The position numbers were made by a program, and so were the translations under genes. A stretch of 64,000 bases of DNA. Source: Rothia sp. (in: high G+C Gram-positive bacteria) (GTDB lineage: Bacteria > Actinomycetota > Actinomycetes > Actinomycetales > Micrococcaceae). Location: assembly GCA_030524105.1 (NCBI GenBank), contig JAUNHE010000001.1, positions 310,001 through 374,000 on the forward strand, given 5' to 3'. The notes below the pieces were generated by a model, which did no database searches, was not told where the DNA came from, and saw only the letters and a program-made list of their open reading frames with translations. Below, piece by piece: positions 9,264 through 19,025 of the stretch (within the stretch, counting starts at the first letter, position 1; the number at the start of each line of letters is the position of its first letter).

Positions 9264-10766
9264 CTAGAATTCAAAAGATTGCTGACAGGTTACCTGCTCA
9301 GCAGTCTGGCCACTGGCATTGCCGGCAATAGCACTAGACTCTTGATTTAGCTTATCTCCCTGGGAAAAATCAGTGCCGATAACAAGATGTATTGAAGGGT
9401 AGCTAGCCGAAACTTGAACTTGACTAATACCCAATTGGTCGGCAAGGGCCTGAGCTTCTGCCTCAAATCCTGCCGGGTAATAGATGGCCGAGGCGCTGTA
9501 CTGGCTTTTTGAGTCTTCTGCCTCAACCTGAGTGAAACCTGCGTCGCTGAGCAGCTCGGAGATTTCTTGCCCACGCCCTTCTTTGCCTGAGCCATTAACA
9601 ATGGTCACAGAAATAGAATGGTCAACCAGGCTAGTCTCTTGCTCAGCTTGAGCAGTGGTAGAAGCTGAAGCGCTGGGCTCTGAACTATCAGATTCATCGG
9701 TTAAACCCTTGTCTTCGCGCATGAGCTTAAATACTTCCTGGGCTGAATCAGATAGCTGCAGCTTGTTCTCATCGTAGTCGTAAGGCTCGTTAGGCACAGT
9801 AGCAAAAACAACCTTGCTTAGATCCACTCCCGCAAACATGGAACCAATGTTAACAAGGGTCGCTGGGTTGGTTAATCCGTCGTCAACGGTTGCATTCTGC
9901 GTTATTGCCTCAGCAATGTTCATCATCTTCGAGGGATTGGCCAGGGTGCCTTCGGTCTGGGCTTTTCGCAAAAGGGAGGCCAAAAAACTTTGCTGGGCAG
10001 AAATTCTGCTGGTATCGCTACCGTCACCGTAGCCGTGGCGAGACCGTAAGAATGCTAGGGCCTGCTCCCCTTCAACGGTTGAGACACCGGCTGGCAGCTT
10101 AAGACCACTGTAGGAGTCATCGATTTCTTCGCTGACACAAACCTCAACACCACCGACAGCATTGCTCAGGGCCTTAACCGCGTTAAAATCAGCTAGCACA
10201 AAGTGGTCAATATTAATTCCGGTGATAGAGCTGATCGTAGCAACCGTGCACCCTGGCCCACCGTGGGATAAGGACTCATTAATTTGTGTGTCTTGACTAG
10301 CTGGGTAAACATCTCCTGTGTCGGGGTCGGTGCATTTAGGGATGCTGACCATAAGGTCCCGAGGGAAGGAAAGCACCGTGACCTTCTGCTTGTCCTGGCT
10401 AACCTGTAAGAGCATCATCACATCGGAGCGTGCACTGGAGAGCGCATCTTGGGCGTCCCCGTAATTAGCGTTTTCCCCCTGCCTGGTATCCGAACCAATA
10501 ACCAAGATATCCAAGGGTCCATCAACCAAATTGCCGTCGGAATACTGGCCAATATTCAAGGAAGCAGTTTGGACGTTGCTGCGTAAACGCAGCAGGCCGA
10601 CACCGGCAACAGCCACAACAAAAAGTAGAGCACCAATACAGGAGAAGACAAGCCACTTGTATCGCTTAGACTTAACCGGCGACTGACGCATATGCCGGCC
10701 AAAACCTATTAAATTACTTTCTGAGGAATGAGGGCTTGCAGAATCAGCCACTACGGCTCCCATCAC
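9264..10766 (-). CDS. LytR-CpsA-Psr (LCP) family protein with C-terminal LytR_C domain
   Basis: LCP enzymes transfer glycopolymers from undecaprenyl phosphate carriers to peptidoglycan outside the membrane. A cytosolic N-terminus is followed by one membrane anchor (about 38-62), the LCP domain (about 88-250) with GSDTRQGEN, SFPRDLMVSIP, INESLSHGGP, and LAFLRSRHGYGDGSDTSR, then a Ser/Ala/Glu-rich linker and a LytR_C domain (about 382-470, SVTIVNGSGKEGRGQEIS). Arginines of the pyrophosphate site are kept. The acceptor polymer is unknown. The gene lies between era and leuA, an insertion relative to the usual era-leuA neighbourhood. TATAGT (10805-10800) upstream could be its -10. Confidence 0.9.
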   Translation of the reverse strand: MMGAVVADSASPHSSESNLIGFGRHMRQSPVKSKRYKWLVFSCIGALLFVVAVAGVGLLRLRSNVQTASLNIGQYSDGNLVDGPLDILVIGSDTRQGENANYGDAQDALSSARSDVMMLLQVSQDKQKVTVLSFPRDLMVSIPKCTDPDTGDVYPASQDTQINESLSHGGPGCTVATISSITGINIDHFVLADFNAVKALSNAVGGVEVCVSEEIDDSYSGLKLPAGVSTVEGEQALAFLRSRHGYGDGSDTSRISAQQSFLASLLRKAQTEGTLANPSKMMNIAEAITQNATVDDGLTNPATLVNIGSMFAGVDLSKVVFATVPNEPYDYDENKLQLSDSAQEVFKLMREDKGLTDESDSSEPSASASTTAQAEQETSLVDHSISVTIVNGSGKEGRGQEISELLSDAGFTQVEAEDSKSQYSASAIYYPAGFEAEAQALADQLGISQVQVSASYPSIHLVIGTDFSQGDKLNQESSAIAGNASGQTAEQVTCQQSFEF

Positions 10767-10847
10767 ATGATCGCAAAGGTACAGGGTGAATCATAGAGAA
10801 CTATACTTGTTCTTGACCTACAATCGGTTCAAGATTTACTGGCAAAA

Positions 10848-11846
10848 TTAGAATCCAAGACGGCCCAAAGCCCGGGGGTCCCGCTGCCAATCCTTGGCAA
10901 CCTTAACTCTGATATCTAAATAAACCCTAGTCCCCAGCATACGTTCTATACTTTGACGGGCCTGAGAACCAATAGCTTTGAGCCTGGATCCTCCTCGGCC
11001 AATAATAATAGCTTTCTGTGAATCACGCTCAACAAAGAGATTAATATAAACCTCAAGTAGAGGGTCTTTTTCATCTCTGCCTTCCCGAAACTGCATCTGC
11101 TCAACGGTAGCAGCTAAAGAATGCGGCAGTTCCTGGTGGACTCCCTCCAGAGCAGCTTCACGGACCAGTTCTGCAACCAGGGTAGCTTCTGGCTCATCGG
11201 TGAGTTCTCCATCCGGGTAAAGTGGCATAGAAGCAGGTAAATAGCCAGCAAAAACCTGGGACAGCTTTTCAACCTGGTAGTCCTGCACAGCCGAGACAGG
11301 AATAATATCTGCCCACCCATGTGCCAGTTTCTGGCTCTGTGAACCTTTAAGGCTGTTTGTCCGTAATTCTCGCTCAGCCTTAAAAACCTCCCGCCCCAAA
11401 GCTTCAAGGTTCAGCAGCTGTTGGGCTAGCTGAGCGGAGGGAACCGTATCGGCTTTAGTGACAATAGCCACAATGGGTTTATGGCCCAGAGCAGCAAGCT
11501 GAGCGGCAATATAGCGATCTCCTGGCCCAATTTTCTCGTTAGCTGGAAGACAAAAACCTACGACATCTACCTCGGCTAGAGTTTGAGCCACCAAATCGTT
11601 GAGACGTTCGCCCAGTAAAGTGCGGGGGCGGTGTAAACCAGGGGTATCAACAATAATGAGCTGAAATTTTTCCCGGTGGACTATACCACGAATTGTGTGG
11701 CGGGTTGTTTGTGGGCGATTAGAAGTGATAGCAACCTTCTGGCCTACCAAAGCATTGGTCAGGGTAGATTTTCCTGCATTAGGTCTGCCAACCAAGACAG
11801 CAAATCCAGCCGAAAAATTTTTGGCTAAGGAAGGGCTCGAATTCAA
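10848..11846 (-). CDS. era: GTPase Era
   Basis: Ras-like GTPase with a KH domain that binds the 3' end of 16S rRNA in late 30S assembly. G1 is GRPNAGKS (20-27), G3 DTPG (67-70), G4 TKAD (130-133, with Thr in place of the usual Asn). The C-terminal KH domain contains AIIIGRGGSRLKAIG. The 332 aa length is slightly longer than in E. coli through a charged insert around 150-175 (KAERELRTNSLKGSQSQK). The TTG start is chosen because AGGAGG stands four bases before it. The cluster phoH-ybeY-CNNM-era is the usual ribosome maturation group. Confidence 0.95.
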   Translation of the reverse strand: MNSSPSLAKNFSAGFAVLVGRPNAGKSTLTNALVGQKVAITSNRPQTTRHTIRGIVHREKFQLIIVDTPGLHRPRTLLGERLNDLVAQTLAEVDVVGFCLPANEKIGPGDRYIAAQLAALGHKPIVAIVTKADTVPSAQLAQQLLNLEALGREVFKAERELRTNSLKGSQSQKLAHGWADIIPVSAVQDYQVEKLSQVFAGYLPASMPLYPDGELTDEPEATLVAELVREAALEGVHQELPHSLAATVEQMQFREGRDEKDPLLEVYINLFVERDSQKAIIIGRGGSRLKAIGSQARQSIERMLGTRVYLDIRVKVAKDWQRDPRALGRLGF

Positions 11847-11960
11847 AAATCCTCCTGGGGTAAGAAAGGGCTGCCTTCCACTGTACCTGCTGAATGGAAA
11901 GGAGCCAGAAAAATTACAGAGGCTTGTTCAAAGGACAGCCAGGGATACGTATCACACCGG

Positions 11961-13229
11961 TCATGACAAATGTGGCTGCTGTCCTTCTGGCCAGACCAGC
12001 AAACGGTTGATCCTATTACGCCTGCCCTGAGTCCCGATAGCACGAATATGAATACCGGCCACCGTTACCTGACTGCCTACCACGGCTACTTTACCTAAAT
12101 GCTTTGCCAACAAACCGCCGACAGTGTCAACATCTTCATCACTCATGTCCATCCCAAATAGTTCACCAAAATCTTCTAAGCTTAAACGAGAACTAATTTT
12201 AAAGGTGCCGTCTTCCTGGGCAACAACTTCGGTTTTATCTTGATCAAATTCGTCAGAAATATCGCCGACCAGCTCTTCAATAAGGTCTTCTAAGGTGACC
12301 AGGCCCGCCGTACCACCGTATTCATCAACCACAATAGCTACATGGGTCGATTCCCGCTGCATTTCCTTAAGAAGATCCATGACTCGCTTTGATTCAGGCT
12401 CAAACCGGGCAGGACGCAGGAACCCTTCTAGGTTTACCTGCCGCCCATCCGAAGAAGAGGTTAACAGAACTTCCAGCAGATCTTTAAGATAAAGGAAACC
12501 TTGGATATCATCAAAATCTTTCCCCAGCACAGGGATGCGAGAATAGCCTGAGCGCACAAAAAGGTTAAGGGCAGCCTCCAAAGAGTCGGCAACCTCCAAG
12601 GTGACCATATCCGTTCTCGGTACCATTACGGAGCGGATGCGAGTTTCATCGAGCTCAAAAATAGAATGGACCATTTGAGCTTCATCATCTTCGATAACTT
12701 CTGAAGTATTGGCTCGATTAACAAACTCTCTGAGCTCTTCTTCCGTAAAAGAGGCCTCGGAGGTGCTCTGAGTACTATCTTGGCCTTCTCTGCTGACGAT
12801 GAGCTGAGGCAGGGGACCAAGAACTCTGCCCAGCCAGTAGATGATAGGCCGGGTAAGCTTGACATAGTTCTCGGGATTTTTTCTACCGCTTCTACGGGGG
12901 TAATAGCCAAAGACCGTCAGGCCTATCGGGGAAAGCACAATAACGGTCAGCAGGGCACTGACCCAGAGCAGGCCAGTCAGCTGGTACAGGGCAGAAAAGA
13001 AAAAAACAAGGGCTAAATTTTCGCTGATAACCCGCCACAGCCGGATAGCAAACATATGGGCCGGCAGGTTGGTAAGAATATGGTTAAGTTCCGGTCCGGT
13101 TTGCTGTCCCAGCAGACGTTCTGCTTCCAGGCCTGGCAGATAGATAAGGGCTGCCTCAGCAGCCGTTAAAATATAGCAGAGAAAAACAGCAAGAACGAAG
13201 ATGCTCAGTAGCAAAAGAAGGATAAGCAT
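11961..13229 (-). CDS. hemolysin family / CNNM-CBS transporter-like protein (CorC/HlyC)
   Basis: Membrane protein of the DUF21 (CNNM) family, linked to Mg2+ or Co2+ efflux; not a haemolysin in any demonstrated sense. An N-terminal DUF21 membrane region (about 1-140, several helices) is followed by a CBS pair (about 195-310; [49 protein letters not shown] split over two motifs) and a C-terminal CorC_HlyC domain. Length 422 aa is normal. It lies five bases after ybeY and 114 bases before era. The latter gap has no gene that I can support; in some relatives a cytidine deaminase gene sits there. Confidence 0.9.
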   Translation of the reverse strand: MLILLLLLSIFVLAVFLCYILTAAEAALIYLPGLEAERLLGQQTGPELNHILTNLPAHMFAIRLWRVISENLALVFFFSALYQLTGLLWVSALLTVIVLSPIGLTVFGYYPRRSGRKNPENYVKLTRPIIYWLGRVLGPLPQLIVSREGQDSTQSTSEASFTEEELREFVNRANTSEVIEDDEAQMVHSIFELDETRIRSVMVPRTDMVTLEVADSLEAALNLFVRSGYSRIPVLGKDFDDIQGFLYLKDLLEVLLTSSSDGRQVNLEGFLRPARFEPESKRVMDLLKEMQRESTHVAIVVDEYGGTAGLVTLEDLIEELVGDISDEFDQDKTEVVAQEDGTFKISSRLSLEDFGELFGMDMSDEDVDTVGGLLAKHLGKVAVVGSQVTVAGIHIRAIGTQGRRNRINRLLVWPEGQQPHLS

Positions 13230-13233
13230 TGCT

Positions 13234-13743
13234 TTAACCGTGACGGGTTTCTACAGGTGCTGGTCTGCCTAAAAATTCCTCCAGGATACTGCGTTGTAAG
13301 CCAAACATGGCTTTTTCTTCCTCAGCAGTGGCGTGGTCGTAACCAAGACAGTGTAGGATGCCGTGCACGGTTAATAAGCACAGCTCATCAGCTGTACTAT
13401 GCCCGGCTTCTTGAGCCTGGCGGGCCGCTACCGGTGGGCATAAAACGATATCGCCAAGAACACCGGTTATAGGCAGGTCTCCACCGCCAGGTTTTAATTC
13501 GTCCATGGGAAAAGACATAACGTCGGTAGGGCCGGGTAGGTCCATCCACTCTAGGTGGAGCCGTTCCATCTCTTCCAGGCCAACGAGCATCAGGGAAAGT
13601 TCACAGTCTTGGCTGAGATTTAGGGACTTAAAGCAGTATTCAACAAGCTTGCTTAACTGCTTTTGGTCTACCGCTGCAAAGGCAGCACGGGTAAAATCAT
13701 CCCAGTCTGCAGCTGGCTCTTCACTAGTAAAATCAAGATTCAT
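13234..13743 (-). CDS. ybeY: endoribonuclease / rRNA maturation factor YbeY
   Basis: Metal-dependent RNase involved in 16S rRNA 3' processing and ribosome quality control. The zinc motif HGILHCLGYDH (H-x3-H-x5-H) is intact, preceded by GDIVLCPPVA and MSFPMDE typical of UPF0054. The ATG at 13743 (MNLDFTSEE) overlaps the phoH end by 11 bases, with GGAAG eight bases upstream; a GTG five codons earlier is in frame. The overlap indicates translational coupling with phoH. About 169 aa, a normal size. Confidence 0.93.
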   Translation of the reverse strand: MNLDFTSEEPAADWDDFTRAAFAAVDQKQLSKLVEYCFKSLNLSQDCELSLMLVGLEEMERLHLEWMDLPGPTDVMSFPMDELKPGGGDLPITGVLGDIVLCPPVAARQAQEAGHSTADELCLLTVHGILHCLGYDHATAEEEKAMFGLQRSILEEFLGRPAPVETRHG

Positions 13744-14830
13744 GGTCAGTACTTCCACTCCCAGAGCCCTGCTGATCTAGCAGGGCCTGAGCCGCCGCCT
13801 TAATCACTTGGTCTTTACTCCTACTTTTCTTAGCCCTACTACGCTGGCTTTGGTCCCATTGGTGGTAAGCGGAAACAATATCCGATACCAGCTTATGCCG
13901 CACGACATCACTGGCCTGCAAAAAACAGAAGCTGATATCCGGAACTCCGGCTAAGACCTGCTGAACCTGCTGCAAACCTGAAGGCTGCTTGCCGGGCAGA
14001 TCAACCTGGGTGACGTCTCCGGTGATGACCATCTTCGAAGAAAAGCCGAGGCGGGTAAGAAACATCTTCATCTGTTCTACCGTAGTATTCTGGGCTTCAT
14101 CTAAAATAATGAAAGCATCGTTGAGGGTTCTACCCCTCATATAGGCAAGCGGAGCCACCTCAATGGTGCCCGCTTCTAGCAGTTTGGGAATAGACTCTGG
14201 GTCCATCATGTCGTGTAAAGCATCGTAGAGTGGGCGTAGATAAGGGTCTATTTTTTCATGTAAGGACCCCGGTAAAAACCCTAGCCTCTCCCCCGCTTCT
14301 ACAGCAGGGCGGGTAAGAATAATGCGTGAGACTTCTCTATTCTGAAGCTGTTGCACTGCTTTAGCCATAGCAAGATAGGTTTTACCGGTACCCGCTGGCC
14401 CAATACTAAAAACAATGGTGTGCTGGTCAATAGCTTCAACATAGCTTTTTTGGTTGTGGGTCTTAGGACGAATACTTCTCCCGCGAGAGCTAAGAATACT
14501 CTGATCAAAGCTTGCGGCAGAAACAGATAATTCTTTTGTGAGTAGATCCAGTAAACGGGTGACGGTCTCGGGGCCGGTGCTACTGCCCTGTTGAGCTAGA
14601 AGGCAGAGTTCCTTGAGCAGGCTTAGGACAAGCGTAACCGAGGCGGAAGGGCCCGTTACCAGTAGTTCTAAATCTTTAGGGCGAATGCTTAAAGCAGGAA
14701 AACTGGATTCTAGTAAGGCAATATTGGCATCAGCAGGGCCTAAGACAGCAATCATTTGAGCCCGGGAAGAAAAAGTAAATGTTCTGGCGATAGAAAGAGG
14801 ACGGTGGTCGTCCGAAACTAGGGTTGTCAT
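13733..14830 (-). CDS. phoH: PhoH family ATPase
   Basis: PhoH-like P-loop ATPase, probably RNA-associated, cytoplasmic. Walker A is GPAGTGKT (144-151) and Walker B IILDEAQNT (about 243-251), with GDVTQVDLP after it; the N-terminal ~110 residues form the usual KH-like extension (RTFTFSSRAQMIAVLGPADANI). The 365 aa length is slightly above the common ~320-340 because of a basic, Ser-rich C-terminal tail. The tail overlaps the ybeY start. Linkage with ybeY and era suggests a part in rRNA maturation, but the precise substrate is unknown. Confidence 0.92.
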   Translation of the reverse strand: MTTLVSDDHRPLSIARTFTFSSRAQMIAVLGPADANIALLESSFPALSIRPKDLELLVTGPSASVTLVLSLLKELCLLAQQGSSTGPETVTRLLDLLTKELSVSAASFDQSILSSRGRSIRPKTHNQKSYVEAIDQHTIVFSIGPAGTGKTYLAMAKAVQQLQNREVSRIILTRPAVEAGERLGFLPGSLHEKIDPYLRPLYDALHDMMDPESIPKLLEAGTIEVAPLAYMRGRTLNDAFIILDEAQNTTVEQMKMFLTRLGFSSKMVITGDVTQVDLPGKQPSGLQQVQQVLAGVPDISFCFLQASDVVRHKLVSDIVSAYHQWDQSQRSRAKKSRSKDQVIKAAAQALLDQQGSGSGSTDHES

Positions 14831-14930
14831 ATCTGGCCTAAGCCTAACCAGAGCTCCTTAACGCTGAGCAGATATCTATTTGACAGGTTAGCCCACCGGC
14901 AGGACTTATTCAAAGGTTTAGTCCTCATTC

Positions 14931-15698
14931 TTACCAAAGTTCTAGCACAGTTTTGAGGCTGGCAAGGGCAGCGCTACCGGCCGTGGAAGAACGTAAAATG
15001 TGTTTACCTAGTCCTACTATCGCAGCACCACAGCTGTCTAGGGCCTGAATTTCCTGGGGGCTAATTCCTCCTTCGGGACCAACCAGCAAATAAATTTTTT
15101 GGTGGCAGGAAGGCTTAAGACGTGTTTGGGCAAAATCTACTAAACTGCTGCTTGCGTTTTCATCCAGGACCAGAACCGCGCTCCCCTGCTGGAGTTGCTG
15201 CTCTAGCATAGGAACTAGCTGCTGACTGTAGTAAAGCTGGTCGACGCTAGGAATAAGGGCCCGTCTGGCTTGTTTTGCTGCGGCCCTTACCGTGTTTTCC
15301 CATTTTGTTTGCTGTTTAGCGACACGTTCCGGTTTCCAACGCACAATACTGCGGTCGCTAGCCCAGGGAATGAGTCCTCGTACGCCCAACTCTGTGGCTG
15401 TTTCGATACCCAATAGATCTCGATCGTGTTTAGCCAGAGCCTGAACCAGGTAGATTTCAGGCAGGCTCACCTCCTGGCTGCGCTCTAGGACCTCTACTCG
15501 AAGGCCGCCGGCTAGTAGGGCTACTACCTGGCCACTAAAACGTTGGCCTTTACCATCGCCTAAATCTATCTCTTGACCGGGCTGTAAACGAACAACATTT
15601 TTAGCGTGGTGGCCCTCGCTGCCGGTCAGCTCAACCAGGTCCGAAGCTTGAAGCTGACTTACCTCCTGCTGGGAGAGATAAAAAATGGGTGCAGTCAC
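14931..15698 (-). CDS. rsmE: 16S rRNA (uracil1498-N3)-methyltransferase
   Basis: SPOUT-class methyltransferase that methylates N3 of U1498 with SAM. The knot motif LLVGPEGGISPQEI (about 205-218) and IVGLGKHILRSSTAGSAAL define RsmE; the N-terminal PUA-like domain has HHAKNVVRLQPGQEIDLGDGKG split across its strands. Length 255 aa is typical. GTG start with GAGG eight bases upstream. It follows dnaJ by about 35 bases and is separated from phoH by 100 bases; the small HIT protein often found here in relatives is absent. Confidence 0.92.
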   Translation of the reverse strand: MTAPIFYLSQQEVSQLQASDLVELTGSEGHHAKNVVRLQPGQEIDLGDGKGQRFSGQVVALLAGGLRVEVLERSQEVSLPEIYLVQALAKHDRDLLGIETATELGVRGLIPWASDRSIVRWKPERVAKQQTKWENTVRAAAKQARRALIPSVDQLYYSQQLVPMLEQQLQQGSAVLVLDENASSSLVDFAQTRLKPSCHQKIYLLVGPEGGISPQEIQALDSCGAAIVGLGKHILRSSTAGSAALASLKTVLELW

Positions 15699-15733
15699 AA
15701 GGCTTACCTCAGATTTCTGATGGGTAACATCTG

Positions 15734-16861
15734 CTACTTCTCAAATTTTTCTTTAAAGCGTGAGAAGAAACCGTGTTTTTCGGTAACGGTTTCACTCAGC
15801 TGTAGATCTTCCTTACGATCTTGGGCAAAAGCAAGGAGCATCTGACGCTGTTCTTCGGTCAAATTTTCGGGTGTTTTGACCTGAATATGGAACTGAAGAT
15901 CCCCTCTTTCTGAGCCACGCAAACGGGCAACACCTAGCTTCTTTAGTGTGTAGGTATCACCGGATTGAGTGCCCGCTTTAATATGGAGTTCACGCTGGCC
16001 ATCATAGGTAGCAACGGTGATGGTAGTGCCTAAGGCAGCGGCAGCCATTGAGATGCTGATTCTGGCGTGCAGGTCATCCCCATCGCGGGTAAAGGTTGGG
16101 TCACTGTTGATTCGTAATTCGACGTAGAGATCGCCATTGGGTCCGCCGGCTACACCGGCTTCTCCCTGGCCGGCTAGACGGATGCGGGTACCGTTAGAAA
16201 CTCCGGCAGGAACCTTGATAGTTAAAGGTTTACGTTCACGAACCCGTCCTTCGCCGTAGCATTCGGTACAGGGATTTTTAATAACGGTTCCGTAGCCCTG
16301 GCAGGAGGGGCATTCAACCTGCTGAACCACTGGACCCAAAATAGACTGAACCTGCCTGGTTCTATATCCTTGACCATTACAAACATCACAGGTTTCCGGG
16401 TGGGTTCCCTGGGCTGTTCCTTCACCTTTACAGAGCTTGCAGGTTACCGCGGTATCAACGGTAATGGGTTTATTAACACCAAAAACAGCATCTTTAAGGT
16501 CAATGCGCACATTAATAAGTGCATCCTGGCCTTGACGAGTTCTACTGGCCGGTCCAGAAGGAGACTGGTTAAAGAAAGACTCAAAAATATCGCTAAAACC
16601 GCCAAAGCCAGCAAAGCCTCCGGCGCCGCCAAAGCCTGCCTGGGCCTGGCCATTTTCATTGCCGGTCTGATCGTAAATATGACGTTTCTCTGGGTCAGAA
16701 AGAACATCGTGAGCGTGAGAGACACGCTTAAACTCTTCGGCAGCCTCAGCAGTGGGATTAATATCCGGATGAAGTTTACGTGCCTTTTTACGGTAGGCCT
16801 TCTTAATTTCTTCAGGGCTGGCGTCTCGAGAAACACCTAAAGTTTGATAGTGATCGCTCAC
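15734..16861 (-). CDS. dnaJ: chaperone DnaJ (type I Hsp40)
   Basis: Co-chaperone that binds unfolded clients and stimulates DnaK ATPase. The J domain has HPD at 31-33; a Gly/Phe-rich linker ([14 protein letters not shown]) follows; four CxxCxGxG zinc repeats are intact ([32 protein letters not shown]); the C-terminal substrate domain ends at 375 aa. This is the DnaJ2-type copy paired with hrcA, as is common in actinobacteria, where another dnaJ accompanies dnaK. It is presumably co-transcribed with hrcA and thus under HrcA/CIRCE control. The GTG start has only a weak purine-rich upstream region. Confidence 0.95.
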   Translation of the reverse strand: MSDHYQTLGVSRDASPEEIKKAYRKKARKLHPDINPTAEAAEEFKRVSHAHDVLSDPEKRHIYDQTGNENGQAQAGFGGAGGFAGFGGFSDIFESFFNQSPSGPASRTRQGQDALINVRIDLKDAVFGVNKPITVDTAVTCKLCKGEGTAQGTHPETCDVCNGQGYRTRQVQSILGPVVQQVECPSCQGYGTVIKNPCTECYGEGRVRERKPLTIKVPAGVSNGTRIRLAGQGEAGVAGGPNGDLYVELRINSDPTFTRDGDDLHARISISMAAAALGTTITVATYDGQRELHIKAGTQSGDTYTLKKLGVARLRGSERGDLQFHIQVKTPENLTEEQRQMLLAFAQDRKEDLQLSETVTEKHGFFSRFKEKFEK

Positions 16862-16918
16862 TCAAGTTCTTCTTTCTGTTGGTTTACATAAACTATTGCT
16901 TGAAATTCTAATGATGAT

Positions 16919-17926
16919 CTATGTGCTACCCAAAATCTTTGAAACGTAGCGTGCAACACCTCGTACCGCAGAGGTCGCGGTTAAATAATCCATGCGTGTT
17001 GGCCCAATAACACCAACTCGCGATGACTCCTCAGCAGCATAAATACTGGTTACAATCGACGTTTCACTGAGGGGAACGGCGGTATTTTCTGTGCCAATAC
17101 GCACAGCAAATCCACGTGCATCTTCTGCCATCTCTGAGAGAAGGCGTAGCATGGTTACCTGTTCTTCTAAAGCATCAAGAATTGGAGCAATGCTGGAGGA
17201 AAAATCCGCGGTGGATTGGGCAAGAAAAGAAGTACCAGCAATAATGAGCCGGGATGTATCGTCAGCTTGACCAAAAGCCGCTAGCGCTTCTAAGACCTGC
17301 TGCCGAAGCTGGTCAGTTTCTGGACCAGTGGCTGATTCCTGATTCTTTTGCTGTAGGGCCGTTACCGGTTTACCCACAAATTCCTGCAGCAGTTGACGAT
17401 GCAGAAGATCCAGCATAGGTTGACTATATTCTGGCAGAGAGACCAGTCGTTGCAAGACCCGTCCTGAATCGCTAATAAGAACCACGCTTATCTGCTGCTG
17501 GGTAAGAGGGATGAGCTCGATACGGCGAATAGTGCTCACCGGAGCAACCGGATATTGGAGGACGGCAACCTGATGTGTTAAATGCGAAAGAACTTTCACC
17601 GTTCTTTCATACACTTCTTCAACAGTTTCAGAACTGTCCAAAAGTCGATGGATAGCCCGCTTTTCTGCCGGTGAAAGCGGACCGGGGGCAGTGATCTCAT
17701 CCACAAAATACCGATAACCTTTTTCGGTGGGAATTCGGCCAGCGCTGGCATGGGGCGCAGTAATAAGACCTTCTTCCTCGAGGGCTGCCATATCATTGCG
17801 GATCGTTGCGCTTGAGACCTTAAGATTATGACGCTGAATAAGAGCCTTGGATCCAACAGGCTCATGAGAATTTACATAGTCTTCGATAATAGCTCGAAGA
17901 ACTTGCCGTCTCCGTGTCTGCGTCAC
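16919..17926 (-). CDS. hrcA: heat-inducible transcription repressor HrcA
   Basis: Repressor that binds CIRCE elements upstream of heat-shock operons. The N-terminal winged helix (RRRQVLRAIIEDYVNSHEPVGS, in two parts of the first 25 residues) with HNLKVSSATIRNDMAALEEEG is clear, followed by the dimerisation and GAF-like region. The GTG at 17926 (MTQTRRRQVL) is chosen because GGAGCAGGAT precedes it directly and it matches family N-termini. An upstream in-frame GTG at 17962 falls inside the CIRCE palindrome and is unlikely. About 335 aa. Operon: hrcA-dnaJ-rsmE. Confidence 0.95.
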   Translation of the reverse strand: MTQTRRRQVLRAIIEDYVNSHEPVGSKALIQRHNLKVSSATIRNDMAALEEEGLITAPHASAGRIPTEKGYRYFVDEITAPGPLSPAEKRAIHRLLDSSETVEEVYERTVKVLSHLTHQVAVLQYPVAPVSTIRRIELIPLTQQQISVVLISDSGRVLQRLVSLPEYSQPMLDLLHRQLLQEFVGKPVTALQQKNQESATGPETDQLRQQVLEALAAFGQADDTSRLIIAGTSFLAQSTADFSSSIAPILDALEEQVTMLRLLSEMAEDARGFAVRIGTENTAVPLSETSIVTSIYAAEESSRVGVIGPTRMDYLTATSAVRGVARYVSKILGST

Positions 17927-17955
17927 ATCCTGCTCCGAAAATTGACTACCTACAG

Positions 17956-17982
17956 TTAGCACCTGTTCAGGCCAAGTGCTAA
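17956..17982. promoter_or_regulatory. CIRCE element (HrcA operator)
   Basis: TTAGCACCT-N9-AAGTGCTAA matches the CIRCE consensus TTAGCACTC-N9-GAGTGCTAA at all but one or two positions per arm, with exactly 9 spacer bases. It ends 30 bases before the preferred hrcA start, which predicts autorepression of hrcA-dnaJ. Confidence 0.95.
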
Positions 17983-18081
17983 TTACAACTCTAATAGTAA
18001 AAGCCCTCTAGCAGCTGCTAGTACGCTGTGGGCTAAGGTGGACTATAGCAGCTAGTCCTAACCCAAGAGGATAAGAAGACA

Positions 18082-18939
18082 ATGGCAGATTACTTGACCT
18101 GGGGCGCCCAGGAACTTAATAAATTATCCAAACCTAGCAGGCAAAAGCCACAGGTTAGGCTTGTCCCCGGTATGCTTCTTGAGGACCAGGCAAGTGGGTG
18201 GGTTGGGGTAGCAGTTTCTTGTCAAAAAATTTCCGGCGTAGAAGTTGTTGGTCTTGAGGATGCTGCTGGCCGCGTTAAGTCCTTTCCCTTGGGGGACGGT
18301 TTCCTTTTTGAAGGCCAAGCTGTTAAAGTGCTTGCTCCTGCCCGCACTCCGTCCCAGAGAAAACCAAAAATTAGCCCTTCCGGTTCCCGGCAGGTAGAGA
18401 ATTTAACAGCTCGAGTTGCTAGAGCTAGCCGACTGTGGGTGGAGGGAATACACGACGCTGAACTCATTGAGAAGGTTTGGGGTCATGATCTGCGAGTTGA
18501 AGGAATTGTGGTTGAGCCCTTACACGGAATCGACGATCTCGTATCAGCAATTACCGCCTTTAACCCCGGTCCGCAGCGTAGGTTAGGCATCATTGTTGAT
18601 CACCTACTCCAAGGAAGTAAAGAGAGCAAGATTGCAGACCAGGCCCAGCAACTCCCCGGTTATCGGGGCAATGTTTTACTGGTAGGCCATCCCTACGTCG
18701 ATATTTGGCAGGCAGTCAAACCCAGAGTCTTGGGTTTAAAAACCTGGCCACGGATCGGTCGAGACCAGGAATGGAAAAAAGGCATTCTTGACCACCTCGG
18801 TTGGCCGCATCAGAGCCAAGCCGATATTGCCCACGGCTGGAAAAGAATTTTAGCTTCCGTCAACACTTATGCAGACTTGGAACCAAGTTTGCTGGGCCCG
18901 GTTGAACAAGTTATTGATTTTTTAACAGAAAACTCCTAG
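18082..18939 (+). CDS. DUF3097 family protein with Toprim-like motifs
   Basis: Conserved actinobacterial protein of unknown function (285 aa). The N-terminal ~100 residues look like a small beta-rich domain (VRLVPGMLLEDQASGWVG). From residue 117 RLWVEGIHDAELIEKVWG resembles the first Toprim motif (Glu121, Gly122, Asp125, Glu127), and LGIIVDHLL (Asp173) occupies the place of the second Toprim acid motif, though as DHL rather than DxD. The C-terminal part has YVDIWQAVKP and LGLKTWPRIGRDQEWKK. AGAGGATAAGAAG precedes the ATG. Divergent from hrcA, as in other Micrococcales. A Toprim-type nucleic acid role is inference only. Confidence 0.85.
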   Translation: MADYLTWGAQELNKLSKPSRQKPQVRLVPGMLLEDQASGWVGVAVSCQKISGVEVVGLEDAAGRVKSFPLGDGFLFEGQAVKVLAPARTPSQRKPKISPSGSRQVENLTARVARASRLWVEGIHDAELIEKVWGHDLRVEGIVVEPLHGIDDLVSAITAFNPGPQRRLGIIVDHLLQGSKESKIADQAQQLPGYRGNVLLVGHPYVDIWQAVKPRVLGLKTWPRIGRDQEWKKGILDHLGWPHQSQADIAHGWKRILASVNTYADLEPSLLGPVEQVIDFLTENS

Positions 18940-19025
18940 CTGTGCTCAAAATCTCGCTTATTGAGGGGGCTTGAAGACTGGGGATCGCTCTTCTCAGAGG
19001 CGGCTGGACTTCTACAATAAGAGGA

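Noticed and set aside
11843-12043. 66-codon minus-strand frame spanning the gap between the CNNM protein and era
   Set aside because: Considered as a remnant of the cytidine deaminase found here in relatives, but no deaminase zinc motif is present and the open length is within chance.
14797-14850. GGTTAGGCTTAGGCC upstream of phoH resembling half of an IdeR/DtxR iron box
   Set aside because: Only one half-site matches and the dyad symmetry of the iron box is missing.
16370-16840. Open frames opposite the 5' half of dnaJ on both reading registers
   Set aside because: The dnaJ frame explains the region completely (J domain, Gly/Phe linker, zinc repeats).
18031-18064. Hairpin GGACTA/TAGTCC in the DUF3097 leader as a riboswitch
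   Set aside because: A six-base-pair stem with a mismatched extension is too little to support a riboswitch; no known class is matched.
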